The notes under the pieces are model-generated. The model was not told where the DNA came from. It was given only the letters and a program-made list of their open reading frames with translations, and did no database searches. From Frankiaceae bacterium (GTDB lineage Bacteria; Actinomycetota; Actinomycetes; JADGOU01), in contig JADGOU010000090.1 of the NCBI GenBank assembly GCA_017882835.1, forward strand, positions 1-9,561: a stretch of 9,561 nt of DNA, given 5' to 3'. Positions 1-7,128 of this stretch are shown here, piece by piece (positions within the stretch are counted from its first letter, which is position 1; each line of letters starts with the position of its first letter). The position numbers were made by a program, and so were the translations under genes.

Positions 1-36
1 GTGGGCGAACGCGTCGTACGGTCCTACCGTTGGCAC

Positions 37-279
37 ATGTGTCGAAGCATCAAGACGTTGCGGCCCCCGTACACCGACGAGGCCTCGCCAGCTGACGTCC
101 ATGCGGCCGCATTGCAGTACGTCCGCAAGGTCGTCGGGATGCGGCAGCCATCGACGCGCAACCAGGCCGCGTTCGAGACGGCGGTGGCAGCGGTGGCGGC
201 GACGACGCAGGATCTCCTTCGCGATGTGGTCGTCCGGCCGGCTGCCGCCACCCCTTCCCGCCCGGCGCGCCGGGATTGA
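37..279 (+). CDS. DUF2277 family protein (small conserved protein of unknown function)
   Basis: 80 aa if started at the ATG at position 37. The protein opens MCRSIKTLRPP and continues with an AALQYVRKVVG segment and NQAAFETAVAAVAATTQDLL. This is the layout of DUF2277: an invariant MCR-(N/S)-I start, a short extended stretch, then two helices. The open frame runs 5' to the window edge through a GTG at position 1, but the family begins at MCR, so I chose position 37. No clear Shine-Dalgarno sequence precedes that ATG. The tail after residue 66 (VRPAAATPSRPARRD) is low-complexity and probably disordered. The family has no established function that I know of. It is separated by 99 bp from the next gene and has no obvious link to the peptide-ligase operon. 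The family call is from memory of its signature. Confidence 0.85.
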   Translation: MCRSIKTLRPPYTDEASPADVHAAALQYVRKVVGMRQPSTRNQAAFETAVAAVAATTQDLLRDVVVRPAAATPSRPARRD

Positions 280-364
280 GGAGTTCGTAACACAGCCGTC
301 CCGACTGGCTTACCACATGGAAACGCGGCGCGGTAATGCTAGTCGAGCCCGATCACCTATGCCC

Positions 365-370
365 GAAGGG
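365..370 (+). promoter_or_regulatory. Ribosome binding site for the RAM-domain gene
   Basis: GAAGGG lies 8 nt before the ATG at 379. It decides this start over the other ATGs nearby (336, 359), which are in other frames and have no such spacing. Confidence 0.6.
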
Positions 371-378
371 CTCATCCC

Positions 379-693
379 ATGGCATCAGCCTGGGTCTTGC
401 TGCAGACCGACGATGGCCGCGCCGACGAGGTGGCGACTTCGGTACGCCAAGTCGAAGATGTGATCTACGCCGCTGTCGTGCAGGGGGCCTACGACGTCGT
501 CGTCGCCGTGGCCGACGACCCCGAGCGGTACGACGGTGGAGCTCGCCGGGTCGCGACCCTGGCCCAGCGGCTGGCGCCGGTACGGCGAGCGGTCGTCTGC
601 CAGGCGGTTCGACATCCAATGGACCATTCGATAGACCACTCAATGGACCACTCAATGGACGCAGCGGATCGCCAGCCCGTCCTCGCACCTTGA
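379..693 (+). CDS. Stand-alone Lrp/AsnC ligand-binding (RAM) domain protein
   Basis: 104 aa. Residues 2-77 fit the alpha/beta sandwich of the Lrp/AsnC C-terminal effector domain: a first strand ASAWVLLQT, a helix (RADEVATSVRQVEDV), a strand and turn YAAVVQGAYDVVVAVA (compare the G-x-YD-hydrophobic core of the family), a helix over the next 20 residues, and a last strand RRAVVCQAV. There is no helix-turn-helix, so it cannot bind DNA in the usual Lrp way. Stand-alone RAM proteins exist and are thought to bind amino acids or to modulate full-length Lrp-type regulators. Residues 80-93 are a repetitive extension (MDHSIDHSMDHSMD) from a 12-bp tandem repeat and are not part of the domain. The gene ends 108 bp before the peptide-ligase start used here and lies in the same reading frame as it. 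Role in sensing amino acids for that operon is inference. Confidence 0.72.
   Translation: MASAWVLLQTDDGRADEVATSVRQVEDVIYAAVVQGAYDVVVAVADDPERYDGGARRVATLAQRLAPVRRAVVCQAVRHPMDHSIDHSMDHSMDAADRQPVLAP
619..660 (+). repeat. 12-bp tandem repeat, 3.5 copies, in the RAM-domain gene
   Basis: Units are ATGGACCATTCG, ATAGACCACTCA, ATGGACCACTCA and a half unit ATGGAC. The period is a multiple of three, so the frame is kept and the repeat encodes (M/I)DHS units at the protein's C-terminus. It is much more A/T-rich than the flanking coding DNA. Confidence 0.9.
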
Positions 694-770
694 CCACGGC
701 AGCGGTGGACAGGCGGTAGGGCCATCAATCGCAGTTACGCCCGGGCGGACGCCGGAACGCGCGGCGGTGA

Positions 771-800
771 ATCGTCCCGGGATGCATCGTCCCGGGATGC
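771..800 (+). repeat. Perfect 15-bp tandem duplication before the ligase coding region
   Basis: ATCGTCCCGGGATGC occurs twice with no gap (771-785 and 786-800). Each copy contains the 8-bp palindrome TCCCGGGA (775-782 and 790-797), and each ends in an out-of-frame ATG. In frame 2 these ATGs give a mini-ORF ending at a TGA at 803-805. The duplication sits where the start of the ligase gene is expected. It may be replication slippage or paired operator half-sites. Confidence 0.9.
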
Positions 801-801
801 A

Positions 802-3447
802 CTGAGCGTTGCCGTCGCCGACGACCCGGGTGAGGCCACCAACCTGGGCGCAGAGGAGGAGTTCCACGTCGTCGACCTGGCGACCCGGGAGCTGGTGGCC
901 CGGGGTCCACACCTGCTGCACCAGCTGCCGGCCGAGGAGTTCTGCGCCGAGCTGCACCGCAGCGTCGTGGAGAGCAACACCCCGGTCTGCGGCGGCCTGG
1001 CCGAGCTGCGCAGCGCGCTGGTCCGATCCCGGCAGGTGCTCGCCACCGTCGCCCAGGCCGAGGGCCTCGGGGTGGTGGCAGCGGGCACCGTCCCGCTGGT
1101 CGACCCGCTGCGGCTGGCGATCACGTCCTCGTCCCGGTACGAGCGGATGCTGGAGGACTACCAGCTGTTGGTGCGCGAGCAGCTGATCTGCGGCGCTCAG
1201 GTGCACGTCCAGCTCTCCGATCGCGACGTCGCGGTTGCGGTGGCCCAGCGGCTGTCGGTGTACTTGCCCGTGCTGTTGGCCCTGTCGGCCAGTTCGCCGT
1301 TCTGGATGGCGGAGGACAGCGGCTACGCGAGCATGCGGTCGCTGGTCTGGCAGCGGTGGCCGACGGCCGGGCTCGGGGGCGAGGTCTCCTCGGCGGCCGA
1401 GCATGACGCCCTGGTGGCCGACCTGGTGGCGTCGGGGACGATCAGTGACGCGGGGATGGTGTACTTCGACATCCGCCCGTCAGTCCGGGTGCCCACCCTG
1501 GAACTGCGGGTCACCGACTCCTGTCCCGACGTCGACACGGTCATCCTGATCGCCGGACTGTTCCGCGCCCTGGTCCGCCGGGGGCGCGACGACGTGCTTG
1601 CCGGTGTCCCGGCGATCCGGCGGCCGGCCCCGCTGCTGCGGGCGGCGATGTGGCGCGCGGCCCGTTCGGGGCTGGAGGGCGAGCTGCTCGACCTACCCCG
1701 CTCGCCCCGGCCCGTGCCGGCGGCCACCGCCGTGCGCAGCCTGCTCGACGAGATCCGGCCTTACCTCGCCGCGATCGGCGACTGGGACGAGGCCAGCACC
1801 CTGGCGGAGGGCGCGCTGGCGCGCGGCAGCTCGGCCGCCGAGCAGCGCCGGGCCTACCAGCGCCGCGGTCGCCTCGCCGACGTCGTCGACCTGCTGCTGG
1901 AACGCACCCGCGCCGGCGGAACGCCGCCGGTGGCGGTGGGCACCGCGGCGGCCGCTTCGACGCCGTACCCGCTGCGGCAGGCCTATGCCGCGGCTGGCGA
2001 CGAGGTCCTCCGCTCGGCCGGGCCGGCGGCGGCGTACGACGAGGTGCTCACCGTCCTGGACCGCCTCGGCGCCGGCACGCTGCGCCACCGCGAGATCGTG
2101 CGCGACGAGGAGCAGCGCTCGCACGGGGTGACGTTCGGCGTTCCCGGTGAGGCCAGCACCCGGCTGTTCCCGGTCGACCTGCTGCCCCGGATCGTCTCGG
2201 CCGTCGACTGGTCGGCCCTGCGGGCAGGCGTGCAGCAGCGGGCCCGTGCCCTGGACGCGTTCCTGCACGATGTCTACGCCGACCGGGCGGTGGTGGCCGA
2301 CGGCGTCGTGCCGGCGTGGGTCATCGAGGGAGCACCGGGACTGCGGCCCAGCGGCGTGCTGATGCACCGGCAGACAGTCCGCGCCCACGTCTGCGGCATG
2401 GACCTCGTGCGCGACGGGTCCGGTCGGTGGTTCGTGCTGGAGGACAACGTCCGGGTGCCCTCCGGCCTCGGCTACGCGGTCCAGAACCGCCGGCTGACCA
2501 GCGCCGTGATGCCCGATCTGCCTCGCCCCGGCGGCCTGCTCGACGTCGAGGCGGCGCCCGGCATGTTGCGCGATGCGCTGGTGGCCAGCGCACCGCCGGC
2601 CGCGGCTGACTCCCCGCGCGTCGTCCTGCTCAGTGAGGGAGCGACCGGGCCGGCGTGGTTCGAGCACAAGATGCTGGGCGAGGAGATGGGGGTCTCCGTC
2701 GCCGCCAGCAATGACCTGCTGGTCGAGGACGACCGGGTCTTCCTGGTCCGCCAGGGCGCGCGGCTCCGGGTCGACGTGGTGTACCTGCGCATTGACGAGG
2801 ACGCCCTCGTGCACGCCTCGGGGGCGGACGGCCGACCGCTGGGGGCGCGGGTGCTGCGCGCGGTGGATGCCGGCGCGGTCACATTGGCGAACGCGCCCGG
2901 CAACGGGGTCGGCGACGACAAGGCGATCTACTCGTTCGTGCCGCGGCTGGTGGAGTACTACCTCGGCGAGCAACCGCTGCTCGCCACCGTGCCGACGTAC
3001 CTGTGCGGTGTCCCGGACCAGCTGGCGATGGTGCTGGGGCGGCTGCCGGAGCTGGTCTGCAAGCCGGTCGACGGGTACGGCGGCGAAGGCGTGCTGATCG
3101 GCCCGCTGGCCTCAGCGGAGGACCTGGCGGCGACCCGGCGGCAGATCTTGGCGGCGCCGCATCGCTGGATCGCCCAGGAGACGGTGGACCTGTCCACCCA
3201 CCCGTCCTTCGACGGGGAGCGCCTGGTGCCGCGCCATGTCGACCTGCGGGCGTTCGTGTTCCTTTCTGACGAACCGAGGGTGGCCCCCGCCGCGCTCACC
3301 CGAGTCGCCCCACCGGGCAGCATGGTCGTCAATTCCTCCCGCGGCGGCGGTTCCAAGGACACCTGGCTGCTCGGCCCACAATCGTCCGGCGAGCGCACTG
3401 ACGACAAAGCCGACAAGGGAGGCGACTATGTGCGGCTTGGCCGGTGA
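802..3447 (+). CDS. GCS2 carboxylate-amine ligase fused to circularly permuted type 2 ATP-grasp ligase
   Basis: About 881 aa, numbered from the CTG at 802. Residues about 14-375 are a GCS2/YbdK-type carboxylate-amine ligase: GAEEEF (16-21, the acidic metal/ATP motif), CGAQVHVQ near 130, SASSPFW and WPTAGL near 186, and the metal-binding-like stretch RPSVRVPTLELRVTD. Residues about 410-860 are a complete circularly permuted ATP-grasp: DLLPRIVSAVDW, VLEDNVRVPSG near 546, DDKAIYSFVP, KPVDGYGGEG at 754, APHRWIAQE, RHVDLRAF and NSSRGGGSKDTW at 844. Both domains should form amide bonds with ATP, in the cytosol. The substrates are unknown; GCS2 relatives use glutamate-like acids. The first in-frame GTG (895) would remove the GAEEEF motif, and no ATG, GTG or TTG lies between 694 and 895 in frame. 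CTG 802 or CTG 844 (GGTGAGG 8 nt upstream), or a one-base loss after ATG 797, are the alternatives. The 3' end overlaps the next gene by 20 nt. Confidence 0.85.
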   Translation: MSVAVADDPGEATNLGAEEEFHVVDLATRELVARGPHLLHQLPAEEFCAELHRSVVESNTPVCGGLAELRSALVRSRQVLATVAQAEGLGVVAAGTVPLVDPLRLAITSSSRYERMLEDYQLLVREQLICGAQVHVQLSDRDVAVAVAQRLSVYLPVLLALSASSPFWMAEDSGYASMRSLVWQRWPTAGLGGEVSSAAEHDALVADLVASGTISDAGMVYFDIRPSVRVPTLELRVTDSCPDVDTVILIAGLFRALVRRGRDDVLAGVPAIRRPAPLLRAAMWRAARSGLEGELLDLPRSPRPVPAATAVRSLLDEIRPYLAAIGDWDEASTLAEGALARGSSAAEQRRAYQRRGRLADVVDLLLERTRAGGTPPVAVGTAAAASTPYPLRQAYAAAGDEVLRSAGPAAAYDEVLTVLDRLGAGTLRHREIVRDEEQRSHGVTFGVPGEASTRLFPVDLLPRIVSAVDWSALRAGVQQRARALDAFLHDVYADRAVVADGVVPAWVIEGAPGLRPSGVLMHRQTVRAHVCGMDLVRDGSGRWFVLEDNVRVPSGLGYAVQNRRLTSAVMPDLPRPGGLLDVEAAPGMLRDALVASAPPAAADSPRVVLLSEGATGPAWFEHKMLGEEMGVSVAASNDLLVEDDRVFLVRQGARLRVDVVYLRIDEDALVHASGADGRPLGARVLRAVDAGAVTLANAPGNGVGDDKAIYSFVPRLVEYYLGEQPLLATVPTYLCGVPDQLAMVLGRLPELVCKPVDGYGGEGVLIGPLASAEDLAATRRQILAAPHRWIAQETVDLSTHPSFDGERLVPRHVDLRAFVFLSDEPRVAPAALTRVAPPGSMVVNSSRGGGSKDTWLLGPQSSGERTDDKADKGGDYVRLGR
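3415..3422 (+). promoter_or_regulatory. Ribosome binding site for the amidotransferase gene
   Basis: AAGGGAGG is a strong Shine-Dalgarno sequence 5 nt before ATG 3428, lying inside the 3' end of the ligase gene. It fixes the amidotransferase start at MCG rather than at the far upstream GTG at 3236 and implies translational coupling. Confidence 0.85.
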
Positions 3448-5206
3448 GCTGCGCCTCGACGGCCGGCCGGCCGACGAGGCGGCGGTCGCCCGGATGTCGC
3501 CCTGCCTGCGACCGCGGGGACCCGACAGCGAGGGCACCTGGACCGACGGCCGACTCGCGCTGCTGCACCACCGACTGAAGATCATCGACCTGTCGGCGGC
3601 CGGCGCGCAGCCGATGATCGACGACGAGCTGGGCCTGGTGCTGGTCTTCAACGGCTGCATCTACAACCACCAGCAGCTGCGGGCCGAGCTGGCGGGTGTC
3701 GGCTACCAGTTCCGGTCCCGGTCCGACACCGAGGTGATCCTTAAGGCCTATCACCGCTGGGGGCCCCGGTGCGTGCAGCGCTTCGCCGGGATGTTCGCCT
3801 TCGCGGTCTACGAGCGCGACAGCGGCCGGTTGGTGCTCGCCCGCGACCGGCTCGGCATCAAGCCGCTGTACGTCGCCGAGCTCCCCGGTGCGTTGCGGTT
3901 CGCCTCCACCCTGCCGGCCCTGGTGGCGGCGGGCGACGTCGACACCACTGTCGACCCGGTCGCCCTGCACCACTACATGTCCTGGCACTCGGTGGTGCCG
4001 CCGCCGCGGACCATCCTGACCGGGGTCCGCAAGCTGCCGCCGGCCACCGTGCGCACCATCTCCCCGGACGGCGGCAGCCGGGACCTGTGCTACTGGAACC
4101 CGCCGTACACCCGACCGACCGGTCGGGTGCGCTCGGCGCAGGACTGGCAGGACGAGATCCTCGCGGCGTTGCGGACCGCCGTCGAGCGGCGGATGGTGGC
4201 CGACGTACCGGTTGGGGTCCTGCTCTCCGGCGGCCTGGACTCGAGCCTGATCGTCGCTCTACTGGCGGAGTCCGGGAATTCCGACCTGTCCACCTTCAGC
4301 ATCGGCTTCGCCGCCGCCGGTGGGGAGCGCGGGGACGAATTCGAGTACTCCGACCTGGTGGTCGATCGCTTCGCCACCAAACACCACCAGATCTGGATCG
4401 ACGACAGCCGGCTGGTGCCGGCCATCGACGCCGCGGTGGCGGCGATGAGCGAGCCCATGGTCAGCCACGACTGCGTCGCCTTCTACCTGCTGTCGGAGGA
4501 GGTCTCCCGCGAGGTCAAGGTCGTGCAGTCCGGCCAGGGGGCCGACGAGGTCTTCGCCGGCTACGACTGGTACCCGCCGCTGGCGGACGTGCCGCGCACC
4601 GAGGCGGCCTGGGCCTACTCCCGGGCCTTTGTCGACCGGTCGGCCGCGGTGATGGCCGACCTGGTCTCGCCGCGGTGGCTGGCCGACGGCGACCCGAGCG
4701 CGGGCTACCTGCGGGGACACTTCGCCGCCCCGGGGGCCGAGACGACGCTGGACGCGGCGTTGCGACTGGACTCGCGCGTCATGCTGGTGGACGACCCGGT
4801 CAAGCGGGTGGACAACATGACCATGGCGTGGGGACTGGAAGCCCGGGTGCCCTTCCTCGACCACGAGCTGGTGGAGATCGCGGCCCGCTGTCCCCCGGAG
4901 CTCAAACTGGCGGCCGGCGGCAAGGGGGTGCTGAAGGCGGCAAGTCGCGGCATCGTCCCGGATGCCGTCATCGACCGGCCGAAGGGCTACTTCCCGGTGC
5001 CCGGTGTCCGGCACTTGCACGGCCCGATGCTCGAGCGGGTGCGGGACGCACTGACTTCCGCGCCGGCGCGGGATCGCGGGCTCTTCCGCCCCGAGGCGGT
5101 CGAGGCGCTGCTGGCCGACCCGAACACCGAACGCACCACCCTGGGCAGTAACGTCACCTGGCAGCTCGGCCTGCTTGAGATGTGGTTGCAGCGGATGGGG
5201 GTGTAG
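3428..5206 (+). CDS. N-acetylglutaminylglutamine amidotransferase-like enzyme (asparagine synthase family, class II glutaminase)
   Basis: 592 aa. The start at ATG 3428 puts the nucleophile Cys at position 2 (MCGLAG), as required in N-terminal-nucleophile glutaminases. Residues 1 to about 220 are the glutaminase domain: RPRGPDSEG, HHRLKIIDLS, VFNGCIYNHQQLR, SDTEVILKAYHRWG, ARDRLGIKPLY. Residues about 240-590 are the synthetase domain with the pyrophosphate loop SGGLDSS at 267-273 and later GQGADEVFAGYDWY, MTMAWGLEARVPFLDHE and RPKGYFPVPG. The HHYMSWHSVVPPPRTILTGV segment, WQLGLLEMWL at the C-terminus and the length match the NAGGN amidotransferase family (AsnO of Sinorhizobium, TIGR03104) better than AsnB. 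Known AsnO converts the C-terminal carboxylate of a dipeptide to the amide using glutamine and ATP. Here the partner synthetase differs, so the true substrate may be another small peptide. It is the middle gene of a coupled operon. Confidence 0.88.
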   Translation: MCGLAGELRLDGRPADEAAVARMSPCLRPRGPDSEGTWTDGRLALLHHRLKIIDLSAAGAQPMIDDELGLVLVFNGCIYNHQQLRAELAGVGYQFRSRSDTEVILKAYHRWGPRCVQRFAGMFAFAVYERDSGRLVLARDRLGIKPLYVAELPGALRFASTLPALVAAGDVDTTVDPVALHHYMSWHSVVPPPRTILTGVRKLPPATVRTISPDGGSRDLCYWNPPYTRPTGRVRSAQDWQDEILAALRTAVERRMVADVPVGVLLSGGLDSSLIVALLAESGNSDLSTFSIGFAAAGGERGDEFEYSDLVVDRFATKHHQIWIDDSRLVPAIDAAVAAMSEPMVSHDCVAFYLLSEEVSREVKVVQSGQGADEVFAGYDWYPPLADVPRTEAAWAYSRAFVDRSAAVMADLVSPRWLADGDPSAGYLRGHFAAPGAETTLDAALRLDSRVMLVDDPVKRVDNMTMAWGLEARVPFLDHELVEIAARCPPELKLAAGGKGVLKAASRGIVPDAVIDRPKGYFPVPGVRHLHGPMLERVRDALTSAPARDRGLFRPEAVEALLADPNTERTTLGSNVTWQLGLLEMWLQRMGV

Positions 5207-7128
5207 TGCCCGCGGAGCAGACGAGCGCGGCGGCCGACCACCAGCACGTCGGTGACCACCAGCACGTCGAGGCCGTCCCCGAGGACGTCTACGCCAGCTG
5301 GTCGGCGGCCCCCTCCCCGCACGGGCACCACATGGCCTTTGTCTCCGACCGCGGGGGCGAGCCGGCGGTCTGGATCCAGGGGCCGGAGCCGGCGCACTGG
5401 ACGCCGCTGCGCACGGCGCTTCGCCGGGTGGTGACGGTCAGCTGGTCGCCGGACGGGGCCTGGCTTGCTTGCGTCACCACCGCCGCCACGGCATCGCGGC
5501 ACGAGGTGTGGCTGGTGCGTCCGGACGGCTCGGACCTGCACCTGGCCGCCGGGGCCGGCGGCGCGACGGCCGTGATCGGCGCCGGCCCATGGCACGGCTG
5601 GTCGGCCGACGGTCGACTGCTGGTCACCGAGGCCGACGGCTCGTCGTACGACGGGTTCTCGACCGCCCTGCTGGTCACCCCGCTGACGGGTGCGCGCCAG
5701 ACCCTGGCTGCCGGACCGCTGTTCACCCTGCTCGACATCAGCCGCGACGGCCGCTGGGTGCTGCTGCGCCGTGGCCCGCGCGGCGTCCGGTCGCTGGTGG
5801 TGGTGGACGTGGACACCGGCGTCGAGACAGCAGTGAGCGCCGGCACCGGCCCCGGCTGCACGGACAAGGGCTGCCTGTCCGCGGACGGGGCCGTGGTTTA
5901 CGCCCGCACGGACGTGGGCCGCGAGCTGGCCGCCCTGGTCGCCGTCCGGGTCGAGGGCACGGCGCCGCCCACCTTGCTGGCCGAGCGCGACCAAGCCGAG
6001 CTCCAAGACGTCGTCCTCGCCGCCGACGGCCGGCGGGCCATCCTGGCGTGGAACGTGCTCGGTGGCCGCAGCGCGTTGAGCCTGCTCGACCTGACCACCG
6101 GGACCGACCGCCCGGTCGAGCCGCTCCCCCGCGACGTGGTCGACGAGTGCCGGTTCTTCCCGACCGGCTCGCGGCTGGCGCTCACCGCCGAGAGCTGGTA
6201 CGACCCGCGCGGCGTCTGGTCGATCGAGCTCGCCAGCTGCGCCGCCACCCCGCTGAGCAGCACGGGTAGCCACACCCTGGCCAGCTCGCGCGGGGCCAGC
6301 ACTCCGAGCGTGAACGCAGACGAGCTGACCAGTCCGGAGCTGCGCCGGCTGCGCTCGGTCGATGGGCTCGAGCTGACCGGCTGGCTGTACCGCCCGCAGG
6401 GACCAGGGCCGTGGCCGACCATGATTCACCTACACGGCGGGCCGGAGGCGCAGGAGCGACCGGTGTACAACTCGCTGTTCCAGTCGCTGGTCGCCGCCGG
6501 CGTCGCGGTGTTCGCCCCGAACGTCCGCGGATCGTCCGGATTCGGCCGCTCGTTGGGCAGCGCCGACGACCGGGCCGGCCGCTACGGTGCCATCGCCGAC
6601 GTCGCCGCCTGCGCCGCGCACCTGGTGGACACCGGCGTAGCCGAACCGCATCGCCTCGGCTGCATGGGCCGGTCCTACGGCGGCTATCTGACCCTGGCCG
6701 CGTTGGTGACCTACCCGGAGCTGTTCGCGGTTGGAGTCGACGTCTGCGGCATGGCGGACTTCCAGACCTTCTACGCCCACACCGAGCCGTGGATCGCGGC
6801 CGCGGCGGTCAGCAAGTACGGCGATCCCCGGCGCGATGCCGCGCTGCTGCGCGATCTCTCCCCCATCCACCGGATCGACCGTCTGACCGCTCCGCTGCTG
6901 GTGGTCCACGGCGGAGCGGATACCAACGTCCCGGTGGAAGAGGCCGAGCAGGTCGTCGCCGCGCTGGCCGCGCGCGGCGTCGAGCACGAGTATCTGCTCT
7001 TTCCCGACGAGGGTCACGAGCTGTTGGCCACCCCGAACCGGGTGACGTTCGTGCAGGCAACGGTGGCCTGGGTACGCCGACACCTGCGAATCCCGGAGGT
7101 CTACGACGCCGTGCCGGTAGCCGGGTAG
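5206..7128 (+). CDS. S9 family serine peptidase (prolyl oligopeptidase / acylaminoacyl-peptidase type)
   Basis: 640 aa from GTG 5206, which shares its G with the amidotransferase stop (TAGTG); a GTG at 5182 would lie deeper inside that gene. Residues about 30-370 form a beta-propeller with repeated SPDG/SADG-type blades (SPHGHHMAFVSDRGG, SPDGAWLACV, SADGRLLVTE, SRDGRWVLL). Residues about 385-630 are an alpha/beta hydrolase: HGGP oxyanion motif at 410-413, nucleophile Ser490 in GRSYGGY, Asp572 in HGGADTNVP, His604 in DEGHEL, so the catalytic triad is intact. There is no signal peptide or membrane segment, so it is cytosolic. S9 enzymes cleave short peptides, often with blocked N-termini, because the propeller excludes proteins. 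In the operon it takes the place of the M42 hydrolase of NAGGN clusters, which suggests trimming or turnover of the small peptide product. The N-terminus carries a His-rich duplicated DHQHV segment. Confidence 0.9.
   Translation: MPAEQTSAAADHQHVGDHQHVEAVPEDVYASWSAAPSPHGHHMAFVSDRGGEPAVWIQGPEPAHWTPLRTALRRVVTVSWSPDGAWLACVTTAATASRHEVWLVRPDGSDLHLAAGAGGATAVIGAGPWHGWSADGRLLVTEADGSSYDGFSTALLVTPLTGARQTLAAGPLFTLLDISRDGRWVLLRRGPRGVRSLVVVDVDTGVETAVSAGTGPGCTDKGCLSADGAVVYARTDVGRELAALVAVRVEGTAPPTLLAERDQAELQDVVLAADGRRAILAWNVLGGRSALSLLDLTTGTDRPVEPLPRDVVDECRFFPTGSRLALTAESWYDPRGVWSIELASCAATPLSSTGSHTLASSRGASTPSVNADELTSPELRRLRSVDGLELTGWLYRPQGPGPWPTMIHLHGGPEAQERPVYNSLFQSLVAAGVAVFAPNVRGSSGFGRSLGSADDRAGRYGAIADVAACAAHLVDTGVAEPHRLGCMGRSYGGYLTLAALVTYPELFAVGVDVCGMADFQTFYAHTEPWIAAAAVSKYGDPRRDAALLRDLSPIHRIDRLTAPLLVVHGGADTNVPVEEAEQVVAALAARGVEHEYLLFPDEGHELLATPNRVTFVQATVAWVRRHLRIPEVYDAVPVAG
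5236..5271 (+). repeat. 18-bp in-frame tandem duplication at the S9 peptidase N-terminus
   Basis: Two 18-bp units (5236-5253 and 5254-5271) agree at 16 positions, each starting GACCACCAGCACGTCG. They encode DHQHVG followed by DHQHVE, at residues 11-22 of the peptidase, before the propeller domain. Confidence 0.88.

Noticed and set aside
310..340. Possible promoter TTACCA / TAATGC upstream of the RAM-domain gene
   Set aside because: Spacing is acceptable (18 nt) but only the first two bases of the -10 hexamer match; I cannot separate it from chance.
690..720. Possible promoter TTGACC followed about 19 nt later by GGTAGG, upstream of the ligase
   Set aside because: The -10 match is poor, and a plausible RAM-ligase co-transcript makes a promoter here unnecessary. 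Not strong enough to list.
1693..2973. Long minus-strand open frame (426 codons) inside the ligase gene
   Set aside because: It lies opposite the double ligase, whose motifs are unmistakable. Its translation is Arg/Gly/His/Val-rich with no recognisable motif, as expected for an antisense shadow in GC-rich DNA.
3769..5151. Plus-strand 460-codon frame overlapping the amidotransferase in another frame
   Set aside because: Low-complexity Arg/Gly/Pro-rich translation; a shadow of the asparagine-synthase-like gene.
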